In this document: positions 1-9,080 of the stretch, one piece after another
Layout of the letters: each line of letters begins with the position of its first letter
How positions within the stretch are numbered: position 1 is the first letter of the stretch
Origin: Chryseobacterium indologenes
GTDB taxonomy: Bacteria; Bacteroidota; Bacteroidia; Flavobacteriales; Weeksellaceae
Assembly (NCBI RefSeq): GCF_001295265.1
Contig: NZ_LJOD01000020.1
Span: 16,839 to 80,838, forward strand
Direction of reading: 5' to 3'
Length of the DNA stretch: 64,000 nt
Notes under the pieces: generated by a model
Databases searched by the model: none
Told to the model about the DNA's origin: nothing
The model's input: the letters and a program-made list of their open reading frames with translations, nothing else
Translations under genes and position numbers: made by a program

Positions 1-1155
1 GTCAATGAATACAACTGCCGCTTCATCTTCTGCTTTAGGCCATTGCTGCTTTCCTTTTTCATCCAGTGGCAGGATACTTTGAGTAGCAAACTGCAGCGCT
101 CTTGAAAGAGCCAACTCTGTGGCATAACCGTACAATTCGGCAATAAGATTGGCTTTTTGCAGCATATTCCCGGAACCGAATGTACTCCAGTAATCCTGAA
201 CATTATCATTTCCTATCAGTACATTTACCCCATATTTCTTTAATAATGCGATAGGCATGATTATTTTTCCGAAAGGAACCGATGAAGCAATTCCCACTTT
301 TCCTGCTGCCAGCCTTTCCGCAATCTGCTCTGCTTCTTTTGCTGAAAGATGGGCCAGAGCAAAAGCATGACTTATGAATGTTTTCCCCTGAAGCTGCGGA
401 TTTTCAATAGCTTTATCAATCAGATAATTGATCGTTTTCATTCCTGATTCTCCGGTTTCATGAAGGTGAATATCAATTCCCTTTTTATGATCCAGAGCCA
501 GCTGTACAGTAAAATCGAGTACTTTTTCAATACTTCCGTCAATGCTTAAGGGATCGAGGCCTCCGATGAAGCCTACACTTTTCAGTTGTGCAGCCTCTTT
601 CATCAGGGAAGCGGAATCTGTATAATACAGTCCGTGTTGCGGAAAAGCAACCAGTTCAGCACCAAAAGAGTCCTTTTTATTTTCGAGGGCCATTTCCAAA
701 TGTTCCAGAGATTTTAACCCGGAAGTGGGATCCACATTAAAATGAGTTCTCGCAAAATGGGTTCCGTAATGCTGTAAAAGACTGATCAGCTGTTCTGCCC
801 GTTCCACAGAAGTTTTCAGCAATTCCGGGATAATTTCCTGTTCATAGGCAATCATATCTTTCACAGACCTTCTTTTCGGAGACAATGCCTGCCAGGGAAG
901 CCCGTACAGGGTTTTGTCCAGATGAACGTGCATGTCTCTGAATGCAGGAAGCATCAGGTATCCTTTTGCATCTACCGCTTTGGAAGCAGGATCATTGGCT
1001 TTTACCGCTTTAATTTTTCCGTCCTCAATATCAATGCTGAAAAGGTCTGTTTTTGTTCCAACTACTTCTTCATTATCATATTCAAAACCTGTTTCCAGGC
1101 GGACATTTTTCAGGGAGTATTTTCCTTTTGCAGTTAATTGATAGGGAAATTGCAT
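1..1155 (-). CDS. Amidohydrolase, cytosine-deaminase-like, cytosolic paralogue (3' end outside window)
   Basis: About 385 codons are visible; the C-terminus lies beyond the left edge. The N-terminus starts MQFPYQLTAK without a signal peptide. Metal-ligand motifs of the amidohydrolase superfamily are visible: MHVHLDK (H76, H78), DIHLHET near residue 230, SHAF, and GND near residue 315. This arrangement resembles the cytosine deaminase/isopropylammelide hydrolase group, which hydrolyses C-N bonds in rings; the substrate cannot be told from sequence. The protein is a clear paralogue of the enzyme encoded at 3105-4439, which has an export signal that this copy lacks. The start is supported by a -7 box 19 nt upstream. 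An AraC-type regulator gene lies immediately upstream on the same strand and may control it (inference). Confidence 0.85.
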   Translation of the reverse strand, partial: MQFPYQLTAKGKYSLKNVRLETGFEYDNEEVVGTKTDLFSIDIEDGKIKAVKANDPASKAVDAKGYLMLPAFRDMHVHLDKTLYGLPWQALSPKRRSVKDMIAYEQEIIPELLKTSVERAEQLISLLQHYGTHFARTHFNVDPTSGLKSLEHLEMALENKKDSFGAELVAFPQHGLYYTDSASLMKEAAQLKSVGFIGGLDPLSIDGSIEKVLDFTVQLALDHKKGIDIHLHETGESGMKTINYLIDKAIENPQLQGKTFISHAFALAHLSAKEAEQIAERLAAGKVGIASSVPFGKIIMPIALLKKYGVNVLIGNDNVQDYWSTFGSGNMLQKANLIAELYGYATELALSRALQFATQSILPLDEKGKQQWPKAEDEAAVVFID

Positions 1156-1174
1156 GATTTAAAATTTAACCATA

Positions 1175-1182
1175 CAAAATTA
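1175..1182 (-). promoter_or_regulatory. -7 promoter box of the amidohydrolase gene
   Basis: TAATTTTG on the minus strand matches the Bacteroidota consensus TAnnTTTG and ends 19 nt before the ATG at 1155. No clear -33 TTG at the usual 19-nt distance is visible. Confidence 0.55.
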
Positions 1183-1234
1183 CGCCTGTTCCTTCTCAAA
1201 ACCGGTGTATTAATTATGTCTTGTGTTGTACAGA

Positions 1235-2083
1235 TTATTCCTTGAAGTGGGAAGGGGTCATTCCGGTCTGTGCCTTAAAGAATTTGGAAAAGCTGGCATG
1301 ATCGTAAAATCCGAGGTCATAAACAATGTCTTTTACAGACATTTCGGAAACTTTCAACAGGCGTTTAGCTTCCAGCAGAATACGGTCCTGAATAAGGGAT
1401 GAAGCCGATGCATTGAGGTTTTTCTTACAGACAATATTCAGATAATTGGCAGAAATATTCAGCTTATCGGCATAGAATGAAACGGATCTCTCGGTTTTAA
1501 AATGCTGATCAATCAGGTGTAAAAATCTGGAAATAATTGGATTTGAATGATACACTTCAAAATCTTTAAAAACTCCTTCCACAGATTTGCTTACCAGCAG
1601 GCCGATAAGTTCGCTGCGTTTCTGGATTACTTCCCAAAAAACAGTTTCCTTTTCCAGCTCGTTCCGGATAGCCTGAAATTCATACCTGAAGGTTTCAAAA
1701 ATATCTTCAGAAAGATTGATTACCGGATGATTCTGGTAATAGGATGCAGAAAATCTTAAGGACGGCAGAAAACTTTCAAACCAATCCCTGCTGATCATCA
1801 GCTGATAGCCTATTGTCTCTTTTTCAATGACCCACTGATGAACCTGGCCGGGGAAAACAAGGTGGATCTGGCGGTTTTTCACCTGATATTCCGTAAAATC
1901 AATAGTATGGGAACCTACACCGTGCTCAAAAAGATTAATGATAAAAAAATCATGTTTGTGGGGATCATCAATAGAACGCGCCCCATAAAGCTCATTAAAC
2001 AGCAGATTACAGCCCTGCAGCTGGTTTTCACTGAACTCCTGAATTCCTAAAACCGGAAAATGATCTGTATGATGATGGGCCAC
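1235..2083 (-). CDS. AraC-family transcriptional regulator
   Basis: 282 residues. The N-terminal half has the cupin-like sensor layout of AraC proteins (PHKHDFFIINLFEHGVGSH around residues 41-59). The C-terminal ~100 residues form the double helix-turn-helix DNA-binding domain, with FYADKLNISANYLN as first HTH and VKDIVYDLGFYDHASFSKFFK as the second, ending in the usual TGMTPSHFKE. The start codon is GTG; I see no better in-frame ATG. The gene lies between the two amidohydrolase paralogues and is transcribed toward the truncated one, so it may respond to a substrate or product of these enzymes; that is inference from position only. Confidence 0.85.
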   Translation of the reverse strand: MAHHHTDHFPVLGIQEFSENQLQGCNLLFNELYGARSIDDPHKHDFFIINLFEHGVGSHTIDFTEYQVKNRQIHLVFPGQVHQWVIEKETIGYQLMISRDWFESFLPSLRFSASYYQNHPVINLSEDIFETFRYEFQAIRNELEKETVFWEVIQKRSELIGLLVSKSVEGVFKDFEVYHSNPIISRFLHLIDQHFKTERSVSFYADKLNISANYLNIVCKKNLNASASSLIQDRILLEAKRLLKVSEMSVKDIVYDLGFYDHASFSKFFKAQTGMTPSHFKE

Positions 2084-2410
2084 GCGGTGTGATTTTCTCC
2101 TAAAATTAATAAAAATTATAAGAGTCCTTTCAATTTATTTCAAAACATTAACGAGTGGTATAAAAAATATTTCTTCTTTAAAAACTTTTATATAGCAGAT
2201 TACGCATAAAACCTGAGTAAATGAAATATTCTTCCTGTGTTTTCCGCCACAGACGCACAAATTTTTATCAGTATATCCGTAACGGCTACGCCATAAACAC
2301 AATAAAAAACCACAAAAAAGACAAATCATCCGTCACAGTTTTACGTCTGTATGATCAAATGCTTGCAGTTTCTGTGGTCAACACTAAACTATATATATCC
2401 AAATTTTATT
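2084..2410. other. Intergenic region with degenerate dispersed-repeat-like sequence
   Basis: This 327-bp stretch has no supportable gene; a 64-codon minus-strand reading frame here has biased, Cys-rich composition and no family resemblance. The part around 2235-2385 (CCGCCACAGACGCACAAATT and later TCTGTGGTCA) resembles the short CACAGA/CGCAGATT-rich intergenic repeats common in Chryseobacterium-type genomes, also seen here at 32380-32565 and 40855-40910. Confidence 0.35.
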
Positions 2411-3079
2411 TTAGGATTTCAATATCCGGGCAATTTCTCCAAACCCCATAGATTCAGCATGCTGAAGCGGAGTTTTCCCGGAGTGATCCGGAATGCTGAG
2501 ATCTGCTCCGTTATCTTTTAAAACCTGTACAATTTCCTGATACTTTTGGGTTCCGTTTCCAAGGATTACGGCCTCCATCAGAGCGGTCCATCCTAAACGG
2601 TTCACATGATTAACAGGGAATCCTTTTGTCTTTACCAAAATTTTTACGGTTTCCACATGACCTCTCTCGCAGGCAGGAATCAATGCAGTACCATTATACC
2701 GGTTGAACACATCAAAACGGGCTCCGTTTTCCAGAAACAATTTCACCAGTTCTGTCTGACCGCTTGCTCCGGCATATAGAAACGGACTGTCCAGCTGGTC
2801 ATCCTGAAGGTTAACATCTGCTTTATAAGAAACCAATAGCTTTGCCATTTCAACCTGTTTTTCTCTCGTAGCGATGAGCAGTAGCGAACGCCCTATCCTA
2901 TCTTTGGTATTGACATCTGCCCCTTTATCCAACGCAGATTTTACTGCTGCCAGATCATTTTTCTTTACCAGACCTATGATATCTTTCTGTTCCATCCTGT
3001 TTTCTTTTGGAGAGCCATCGGGTTTTACCTCACATGCAGTCATGCTGCCGAATGCCAGTAGAAATATTAAAGCTTTCAT
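2411..3079 (-). CDS. Ankyrin-repeat lipoprotein
   Basis: 222 residues. A short signal peptide ends in a lipobox-like MTAC with Cys16, so the protein is probably lipid-anchored in the cell envelope. Residues from about 35 to the end are ankyrin repeats (for example DAVKSALDKGADVNTKDRIG-type units, GQTELVKLFLENGARFD, TPLQHAESMGFGEIARIL), a protein-protein interaction fold. The start lies 25 nt after the stop of the exported amidohydrolase gene, so the two are probably co-transcribed and the ankyrin protein may partner that enzyme (inference). A similar pairing of enzyme and ankyrin lipoprotein is known for catalase/AnkB in Pseudomonas, but no direct relation is implied. Confidence 0.85.
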   Translation of the reverse strand: MKALIFLLAFGSMTACEVKPDGSPKENRMEQKDIIGLVKKNDLAAVKSALDKGADVNTKDRIGRSLLLIATREKQVEMAKLLVSYKADVNLQDDQLDSPFLYAGASGQTELVKLFLENGARFDVFNRYNGTALIPACERGHVETVKILVKTKGFPVNHVNRLGWTALMEAVILGNGTQKYQEIVQVLKDNGADLSIPDHSGKTPLQHAESMGFGEIARILKS

Positions 3080-3104
3080 TGCGCCTCATTTTAGGGTTAA
3101 CGAT

Positions 3105-4439
3105 TTAAAAGACAACATTCCCCTGATGAACCAGAGATTCTACGTTTGAAATTCTCGATACTGCTTCGGCTGAACAACTTGCGTTCATCAGTACAAAGTC
3201 TGCCTGATCTCCTGTTTTAGGCCATTGCTGAACTCCTTTATTATCCAGTGGAAGTACATTTCCTGTTGCCAGCTTTAAGCTTCTGGATAATGCCAGCTCT
3301 GTAGAATAGCCGTACAGCTGTGCCATAAGGTTGGCTTTCTGAAGAACACTTCCCGTCCCGAAAGTATTCCAGTGATCTACAATACTGTCATTTCCTGTTA
3401 ATACGGTTACATTATGCTTATATAAAGCTGGAATCGGCATAACCAGTCTTCCGAAAGGGATGGTAGAAACAATTCCGATCTGTGCAGCGCCCAGTTTTTC
3501 AGCTATTTCTTCTTGTTTTGCAGCCTCCAGTCTGCCTAATATAAAACAGTGGCTCAAATACGTTTTCCCTTTTAATGAAGGATTTTCATTAACTTTATTA
3601 ATCAGGTATTCCACGGTTTTCAATCCGGAATCTGTGGTTTCGTGCAGGTGAATATCAATTCCTTTTTTATGATCTAAGGCCAGCTGAACTGTAAAATCAA
3701 TTACCTTTTCAATATTTCCGTCAACATTAAAAGGGTCTACTCCTCCGATAAAATCAATATCCATCTTGGCGGCTTCCTTCAGATAAGGTACTGAATCTGT
3801 ATAAAACACTCCATGTTGGGGGAAAGCTACCAGCTCTGCTCCAAAGCCTTTCTTTTTATTATCCAGGGCTTTCTGTAAGTTTTTTAACGACTGTAGTTTT
3901 GACGTAGGTTCAATATTCACATGACTTCTCGCGAAAGATGTTCCTTTTGACTGTAACAGTTCAATCATCTTTTCCGCCTTAAATGTTGAGTTTTTAAGCA
4001 TTTCAGGAAGTATCTTCTGTTCTAGTTCAATCATTCCTTTAACTCCGCCTGTTCTTTTTCTTACCGCCTGCCATTTATCTCCGTAGAAGGTTTTGTCAAG
4101 ATGAATATGCATATCTTTAAATGCAGGAAGCATCAGAAGGCCTTTTGCATCTACAGCTTCAGCATTGGGCTGATTGGGAGTAATTTTTGTAATTTTTCCG
4201 TTCTCAATCTCTATACAAAACAGATTGGTCTTTGTGGCAGTTACTTCTCCTTCTTCATAGATAAATCCTGTTTCCAGACGGACATTTTTAAGGTTTAATT
4301 TTCCTTTTGCCGAAATATTTTTCTCATCAGAAAACGGTGATGCAGTCATGATGTTGGGTATTAAAGTTAATCCGGCCATTGCCAGTGCTGAGTTCCTGAT
4401 AAAATCTTTGCGGGATATTGTATGGTCTGAGGTCATCAT
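3105..4439 (-). CDS. Amidohydrolase with export signal (paralogue of 1-1155)
   Basis: 444 residues from the ATG at 4439 (a second ATG follows directly at 4436). Near the N-terminus is SRKDFIRNSALAMAGLTLIP, which looks like a Tat signal with an RK in place of the RR pair, followed by a cleavage-like TASPF. Then comes the amidohydrolase body with DMHIHLDKT, IDIHLHET, LSHCF and TGND. An upstream in-frame ATG at 4478 is rejected because the -7 box at 4457-4464 lies downstream of it. The enzyme is closely similar in sequence to the one at 1-1155, so an ancestral duplication gave a cytosolic and an exported version. The substrate is unknown. It is followed by the ankyrin lipoprotein gene in a likely operon. 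Confidence 0.85.
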   Translation of the reverse strand: MMTSDHTISRKDFIRNSALAMAGLTLIPNIMTASPFSDEKNISAKGKLNLKNVRLETGFIYEEGEVTATKTNLFCIEIENGKITKITPNQPNAEAVDAKGLLMLPAFKDMHIHLDKTFYGDKWQAVRKRTGGVKGMIELEQKILPEMLKNSTFKAEKMIELLQSKGTSFARSHVNIEPTSKLQSLKNLQKALDNKKKGFGAELVAFPQHGVFYTDSVPYLKEAAKMDIDFIGGVDPFNVDGNIEKVIDFTVQLALDHKKGIDIHLHETTDSGLKTVEYLINKVNENPSLKGKTYLSHCFILGRLEAAKQEEIAEKLGAAQIGIVSTIPFGRLVMPIPALYKHNVTVLTGNDSIVDHWNTFGTGSVLQKANLMAQLYGYSTELALSRSLKLATGNVLPLDNKGVQQWPKTGDQADFVLMNASCSAEAVSRISNVESLVHQGNVVF

Positions 4440-4456
4440 TTCCAATCTCTTTCTGA

Positions 4457-4464
4457 CAAAATTA
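4457..4464 (-). promoter_or_regulatory. -7 promoter box of the exported amidohydrolase
   Basis: TAATTTTG on the minus strand, 17 nt before the ATG at 4439. It is identical to the box of the paralogue at 1175-1182 and fixes the start downstream of position 4457. Confidence 0.6.
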
Positions 4465-4660
4465 AAAAGAACCGGCATGAACGGAGTGTATGGTTTATTA
4501 CAAAATCTGTATGATTTATGCTTTAGATAAAAATAAGGTTTCTGTGGTACAGATCTTTTTTCAGTGATAAGTAACTGATGTATACTTATAAAGCATTTTG
4601 TAATTAAAAATTTTCATCTGCCATGAATACACAACTGCTTTCATTCAGAATTGGCGGCAA

Positions 4661-4693
4661 AAAATAAGACCGGGTTTAATCCGGTCTTATTTT
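4661..4693 (-). terminator. Intrinsic terminator after hemL
   Basis: Perfect 13-bp stem AAAATAAGACCGG / CCGGTCTTATTTT with a 7-nt loop, followed on the minus strand by more T residues. The hemL stop codon touches the stem. Confidence 0.85.
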
Positions 4694-5982
4694 TATTGAT
4701 TAGAATATTCAAACTTTCGTACTGCTTCCAGTGTCCTATCAATTTCTTTTTCTTTGATAGCGTCACTAATGAAATAGGTTTCATAACCGCTTGGCGGAAG
4801 GTAAATTCCGTTTTGCAGCATCTGATGGAAGAAATTATTAAACAATGAATGGTTGGCTTCCTGAGCTTCATCAAAATTAGAAACCCTGTTGGTATGGAAG
4901 AATACAGACATCATAGATCCTTTTCTGTTGATTTTATGAGCAATTCCTTTTTCATTCAGAATTTTACCGATCTCAATGCTTAATGTTTCTGTTGTTTTAT
5001 CCAGCCTGTTGAAGAATTCCGGATCGTTTTTAATCAGCTGAAGTGTTTTCAATCCTGCTCTCATCGCCAAAGGATTTCCACTTAGCGTTCCGGCCTGATA
5101 TACTCCTCCTTTTGGAGCAAGGTGATCCATAATTTCATTTCTTCCGGCGAAAGCTCCAACCGGAAGTCCTCCACCAATCACTTTTCCGTAGGTTACAAGA
5201 TCTGCTTTTACATTAAACAGTTCCTGAGCTCCTCCGAAAGCTAGCCTGAAACCGGTCATTACTTCGTCAAAGATCAGTAAAGCTCCGTTTTCATCGCAGA
5301 TTTTTCTCAGGTTTTGCAGAAAATTATTTTCAGGCAGTACACATCCCATATTTCCGGCTACCGGCTCAATAATGATGGCAGCAATTTCTCCCGGATTATG
5401 GCGGAACAGATCCTGAACCTGCTCTATGTCGTTATAACGGGCTAAAAGGGTATCCTTTGCCGTACCTTCTGTTACTCCCGGCGAATTTGGGTTCCCGAAA
5501 GTAGCCGCACCGCTTCCCGCTTTAATCAGGAATGAATCTGAGTGTCCGTGATAGCAGCCTTCAAATTTAATAATCTTATCTCTTTTGGTAAAGCCTCTTG
5601 CCAGCCTCACTGCACTCATACAGGCTTCAGTACCGGACGAAACCATTCTGATCTGATCGATATTCGGAACGTTTTCTACAATAAATTTTGCAATTTCGGT
5701 TTCAAGTTCTGTAGGAGCTCCAAAAGAAAATCCTTTTTCGGCCTGCAGCTTCAGCTCTTCCAGTACCTCAGGATGCGTGTGCCCTAAAATAGCGGGTCCC
5801 CATGAATTGATGTAATCGATATAAGTATTATCATCTGCATCTGTCAGGTAAGCCCCTTTCGCAGACTTCATAAAAACAGGAACTCCCCCTACTGATTTGA
5901 ATGCACGTACCGGAGAGTTTACTCCACCCGGAATGTATTGATAAGCTTCATCAAATAAAGCTGAACTTCTTTGGTATTTCAT
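4693..5982 (-). CDS. hemL: Glutamate-1-semialdehyde 2,1-aminomutase
   Basis: 429 residues from the ATG at 5982 (MKYQRSSALFDEAYQYIPGG), the typical length; an upstream ATG would add an unsupported 17-residue extension. HemL converts glutamate-1-semialdehyde to 5-aminolevulinate in the C5 route of heme synthesis. The sequence shows the family signature VNSPVRAF, the PLP-binding Lys (K267) in VTYGKVIGGGLPVG, SSGTEACMSAVRLAR for phosphate binding and IIIEPVAGNMG. It is the last gene of a likely three-gene operon with the deaminase (7110-8018) and glucosaminidase (6037-7095), closed by a strong terminator. Confidence 0.97.
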   Translation of the reverse strand: MKYQRSSALFDEAYQYIPGGVNSPVRAFKSVGGVPVFMKSAKGAYLTDADDNTYIDYINSWGPAILGHTHPEVLEELKLQAEKGFSFGAPTELETEIAKFIVENVPNIDQIRMVSSGTEACMSAVRLARGFTKRDKIIKFEGCYHGHSDSFLIKAGSGAATFGNPNSPGVTEGTAKDTLLARYNDIEQVQDLFRHNPGEIAAIIIEPVAGNMGCVLPENNFLQNLRKICDENGALLIFDEVMTGFRLAFGGAQELFNVKADLVTYGKVIGGGLPVGAFAGRNEIMDHLAPKGGVYQAGTLSGNPLAMRAGLKTLQLIKNDPEFFNRLDKTTETLSIEIGKILNEKGIAHKINRKGSMMSVFFHTNRVSNFDEAQEANHSLFNNFFHQMLQNGIYLPPSGYETYFISDAIKEKEIDRTLEAVRKFEYSNQ

Positions 5983-6036
5983 ATATTGGTTGCTGGTTGG
6001 CAGTCGTCTGTTGATCCCGAAAACTACCAACAAAGA

Positions 6037-7095
6037 TTAATTTCTTGGTTTTTTGTCTATTAAGTAGATCAGCTGTCCCGCAGAAGGCTGCTGTCCTTCA
6101 TCCATACGGTTTTTAGCATAGAGCTTATTCAGCTTGATTCCGAATTTCTGGGCGATATCATGCATATCTTCGCCGGATTCGGCTTTATAGGTTGCTGTGT
6201 TTCCTGCAGAATTTTTGGATTCAAGGAAGATAATGTCATTTTTCTTTAAGACATCACTGTCCAGATCATTCCATTTCATCAGTCTGCTTTCGCTTACTTT
6301 AAATTTATTGGCAATGAATTTCACATTGGTATCTTCAGGAATAACGATGTATTTAAGACCTTCATTCGGGTGGCTTTTAATAATGATAGAGTTCAGGATT
6401 TCTGCTTTTGTTTTAATCCTTTCCACTCTTTTCTGCTGCTGGGCATATGAGGTCTGTTTATAAGGAACTTCTACTGTAACAGGATCTTTAACTTTCTTTA
6501 CTGCTTTTGACGGTTCCAGCTGCGCCATGAAAGTTCTGTCGTCCTTCAGATCCGGATACATTTTAAGAACCGCATACAATACTTCACTTGTAGTGGTATT
6601 GTCGTATTCGTAAAGCTTATATTTTTCAATTTTGCCGATAAGGATGGAAGCATAGCGTGGATTGGTGGCATATCCTGCTTTTTTAAGACCGTGTGCCCAT
6701 GCTCTGTAATCTTTCATATCCAGTTTGAAAAGATTCGCATAGTATTTTCTTGTTGATAAGAATATGGAATGGTCTTCATAAGATTGTCTCGGATCGTCAT
6801 ACACGCGGAAACATTCGTTAGGAGCATCATCTGTATGCTTCATGGTTTTACCCGTCCAATCTTCCTTACATTTTATTCCGAAGTGATTTTTGCCTTCCTG
6901 AGCTAGTCTGCTCTGTCCGCCCCCGGTCTCTAAAAGCCCCTGAGCCAGGGTAATAGAAGCCGGAATTTTATATTTTTCCATTTCCTCTACCGCGTATTTG
7001 GCAAATCTCTGGATATACTGATCTTCGGTGGCCCAGCCCTGAGCCGAGAATTTTGATAAAACTAAAAGGCTTATTAGCAAGAGAAGTCTTTTCAT
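6037..7095 (-). CDS. Exported N-acetylglucosaminidase with two LysM domains
   Basis: 352 residues from the ATG at 7095; signal peptide MKRLLLLISLLVLSKFSAQG. Residues ~20-165 are a glucosaminidase domain of the FlgJ/Auto type: ITLAQGLLETGGGQSRLA contains the catalytic Glu, and NHFGIKCKEDWTG and GYATNPRYASILIGKIEKY are conserved landmarks. The C-terminal part has two LysM modules (KYIVIPEDTNVKFIANKFKV; ATYKAESGEDMHDIAQKFGI) that bind peptidoglycan glycan chains. The enzyme should cleave the glycan backbone in the periplasm during growth or division. It starts 14 nt after the deaminase gene and is followed by hemL, so it is co-transcribed. Confidence 0.92.
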   Translation of the reverse strand: MKRLLLLISLLVLSKFSAQGWATEDQYIQRFAKYAVEEMEKYKIPASITLAQGLLETGGGQSRLAQEGKNHFGIKCKEDWTGKTMKHTDDAPNECFRVYDDPRQSYEDHSIFLSTRKYYANLFKLDMKDYRAWAHGLKKAGYATNPRYASILIGKIEKYKLYEYDNTTTSEVLYAVLKMYPDLKDDRTFMAQLEPSKAVKKVKDPVTVEVPYKQTSYAQQQKRVERIKTKAEILNSIIIKSHPNEGLKYIVIPEDTNVKFIANKFKVSESRLMKWNDLDSDVLKKNDIIFLESKNSAGNTATYKAESGEDMHDIAQKFGIKLNKLYAKNRMDEGQQPSAGQLIYLIDKKPRN

Positions 7096-7109
7096 GTTTT
7101 TCAATTTAC

Positions 7110-8018
7110 TTATATAATTAAATTTCTGTTCTGTTTTTCTAAAAGCAGATTAGCCCCTTCAATTCCCTGCAGCCCGCCTGTGTGAAAGCACAAAATTCTG
7201 CTGTGTTCAGGAAAATATCCTTCATCAATAAGTTCGAAAACTTTCTGCATCATCTTTCCTGTGTAAACCGGTTCCAACGGAATTCCATATTTTTCTTTGA
7301 AGTCATTGATAAAACGGATATTCTCGTCTTTTATTTTACCATAACCTCCAAAGCATGAATCTATTAGATCATAATTCTTTCTTGAAGTTAATTCAACTAT
7401 TTTATTTTCCAATGAATCATCATCAACTACCTTAAATCCTGTAACTTTCTGATTTTCTTCACAAAATTTCGAGATTCCTGCAATGGTTCCTCCGGTTCCT
7501 ACCGCGGTGCAAAGATAATCAAAATCTTTTGTTTGGTTGTTCAGCATCATTTTTACGCCTTCCACTGCTTCTTCATTCGTTCCTCCTTCCGGTACCACAA
7601 GCGCTTCCGGAAATTCAAGCTGAAGAAATTCGGTTAATTTTTCTTTATGCCTGTATTCTTCGCGGGTTACAAATTTCAAATTCATTCCGTTTCTTCTGGC
7701 AAAAAGCAGTGTGGGATTATCTCTCCATTTATCCCTGAGCTCCTCGCCTCTTATCACTCCTAATGTTGGAATACCAGCAGCATTGCCGGTTGCAGCCACC
7801 GCAGCGATATGATTGGAAAATGCACCGCCAAAAGTAATGATGTATGGCTTTTCAGGATTTTTATCGAGATACCTGTTGATATTATAGAACAGTTTCCAGT
7901 ATTTGTTCCCCGAAATATAGGGATGAATTAGATCTTCCCTTTTAATGAAGAGCTTTATATTGTTATCAACAGATATTTCCTGAATAGGAACGGGTTCTGA
8001 CGGGACTGTTAACCGCAT
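7110..8018 (-). CDS. PLP-dependent deaminase, ACC deaminase / D-cysteine desulfhydrase family
   Basis: 302 residues. It belongs to the tryptophan synthase beta fold group: ISGNKYWKL carries the likely PLP lysine (K39), followed by ITFGGAFSNHIAAVAATG and the phosphate-binding loop TAVGTGGTIAG. Members remove ammonia or sulfide from small amino acids such as D-cysteine or 1-aminocyclopropane-1-carboxylate; which one is used cannot be read from the sequence. It is the first gene of the operon leading to the glucosaminidase and hemL; the -7 box at 8046-8053 lies 27 nt before the ATG. Confidence 0.88.
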   Translation of the reverse strand: MRLTVPSEPVPIQEISVDNNIKLFIKREDLIHPYISGNKYWKLFYNINRYLDKNPEKPYIITFGGAFSNHIAAVAATGNAAGIPTLGVIRGEELRDKWRDNPTLLFARRNGMNLKFVTREEYRHKEKLTEFLQLEFPEALVVPEGGTNEEAVEGVKMMLNNQTKDFDYLCTAVGTGGTIAGISKFCEENQKVTGFKVVDDDSLENKIVELTSRKNYDLIDSCFGGYGKIKDENIRFINDFKEKYGIPLEPVYTGKMMQKVFELIDEGYFPEHSRILCFHTGGLQGIEGANLLLEKQNRNLII

Positions 8019-8045
8019 CTTTTTTCTCGACTTTTAAGATTTATA

Positions 8046-8053
8046 CAAAATTA
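8046..8053 (-). promoter_or_regulatory. -7 promoter box of the deaminase-glucosaminidase-hemL operon
   Basis: TAATTTTG on the minus strand, 27 nt before the ATG at 8018. Confidence 0.55.
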
Positions 8054-8135
8054 ATAAAAGATTTATGAAATGTAGGGATTGGGGAATCTATTGGCATGAA
8101 TAATAGATTAGGGATTTGTGGCTGAATATCGGTGC

Positions 8136-8906
8136 CTATAATTCTTTAATAAACTCCACGGTCTTTTTCAAAACCAATTCCGGGGTTTCTTTGTGCGGGG
8201 TGTGTCCTATTCCGGGAATGATATATTTTTCTGCCGGTCCGCTCACCTGGGCTACTGTTTTTTCAACCTGGTCCAGAGTTCCGTATTCATCAGCTTCGCC
8301 CTGTATGAATAGTAACGGGCATTGGATGCTTTTTAGAAGATATTCGATATTCCAGTTTCTGTAGTCTTCTCTCGTCCATGTTTCGGTCCATGCTCTGAAA
8401 AGCATTTCTACTTTATCACCGTGGTATTTTTTGAGGCGCTCCGGAAGGTTGGTTGTTTTATAAGCCTCCCAGGCATCATAGACACCATTTAAGGTAATTT
8501 TTTCTACAAAAATATGACCTGCCTCACAGACTACAGCCTTTGTTTTTTCAGGATATTTTGCTGCGGCAATCAGAGCAATTGTTCCTCCATCGCTGTGTCC
8601 GAATAAAATGGCATTACTAATGTTAAGCTTTGTCAGTAATTCATTCAGAACATCAGCTTCCAGCTCCATATAATTAACAGCTCTTTCATGGGTAAGCATC
8701 GGGCCTGATTTTCCATAGCCAGATCTGTCATACACCATAAAATTACATTCAGCGGCTTGTGACAGCTGAGCAGGAAGATCTCTCCAAAGCTGTACACAAC
8801 CTAAAGAATCATGGAGAAAAACAATAAAAGGCCTGTCTTCAAAACGATGATTGTATTCTATATAAATTTCAGTTCCGTTAATGTCTATCAGCTTGCTATG
8901 GGTCAT
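8136..8906 (-). CDS. Alpha/beta hydrolase
   Basis: 256 residues from the ATG at 8906 (MTHSKLIDINGTEIYIEYNH). The fold is the alpha/beta hydrolase: oxyanion-side FLHDSLGC, nucleophile elbow FGHSDGG with the catalytic Ser, acid region FIQGEADEYGT and catalytic His in IPGIGHTPHKE. The substrate is unknown; short-chain esters or related compounds are typical. A longer reading frame beginning at a TTG overlaps the -7 box at 8961-8968, so the shorter start is preferred. No operon partner is evident. Confidence 0.88.
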   Translation of the reverse strand: MTHSKLIDINGTEIYIEYNHRFEDRPFIVFLHDSLGCVQLWRDLPAQLSQAAECNFMVYDRSGYGKSGPMLTHERAVNYMELEADVLNELLTKLNISNAILFGHSDGGTIALIAAAKYPEKTKAVVCEAGHIFVEKITLNGVYDAWEAYKTTNLPERLKKYHGDKVEMLFRAWTETWTREDYRNWNIEYLLKSIQCPLLFIQGEADEYGTLDQVEKTVAQVSGPAEKYIIPGIGHTPHKETPELVLKKTVEFIKEL

Positions 8907-8960
8907 GATTTTTACTGCAGTTTGTTTAACTCCGTTTATCACTTTTGTAAAACGTCCGGG

Positions 8961-8968
8961 CAAATGTA
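8961..8968 (-). promoter_or_regulatory. -7 promoter box of the alpha/beta hydrolase gene
   Basis: TACATTTG on the minus strand, an exact TAnnTTTG match, 54 nt before the ATG at 8906. It excludes a start at the upstream TTG. Confidence 0.55.
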
Positions 8969-9080
8969 TTAATTAATGAAACTAATCTCCCTATCAAAAC
9001 AAGTAAAAGCCCTTAAAAGAAGTTTAATACCCCCGAGAATCATGCTCAGGGGCAGTATGTTTTAGCAGCCTCAATCTTAT

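Noticed and set aside
2135..2329. 64-codon minus-strand reading frame in the gap before the ankyrin gene
   Set aside because: Cys-rich, no family landmarks, and it lies in repeat-like intergenic sequence.
9032..9056. CCCC-GAG...CTC-GGGG stem downstream of the nitronate monooxygenase gene
   Set aside because: Imperfect stem without a T-run in either direction; too weak to call a terminator.
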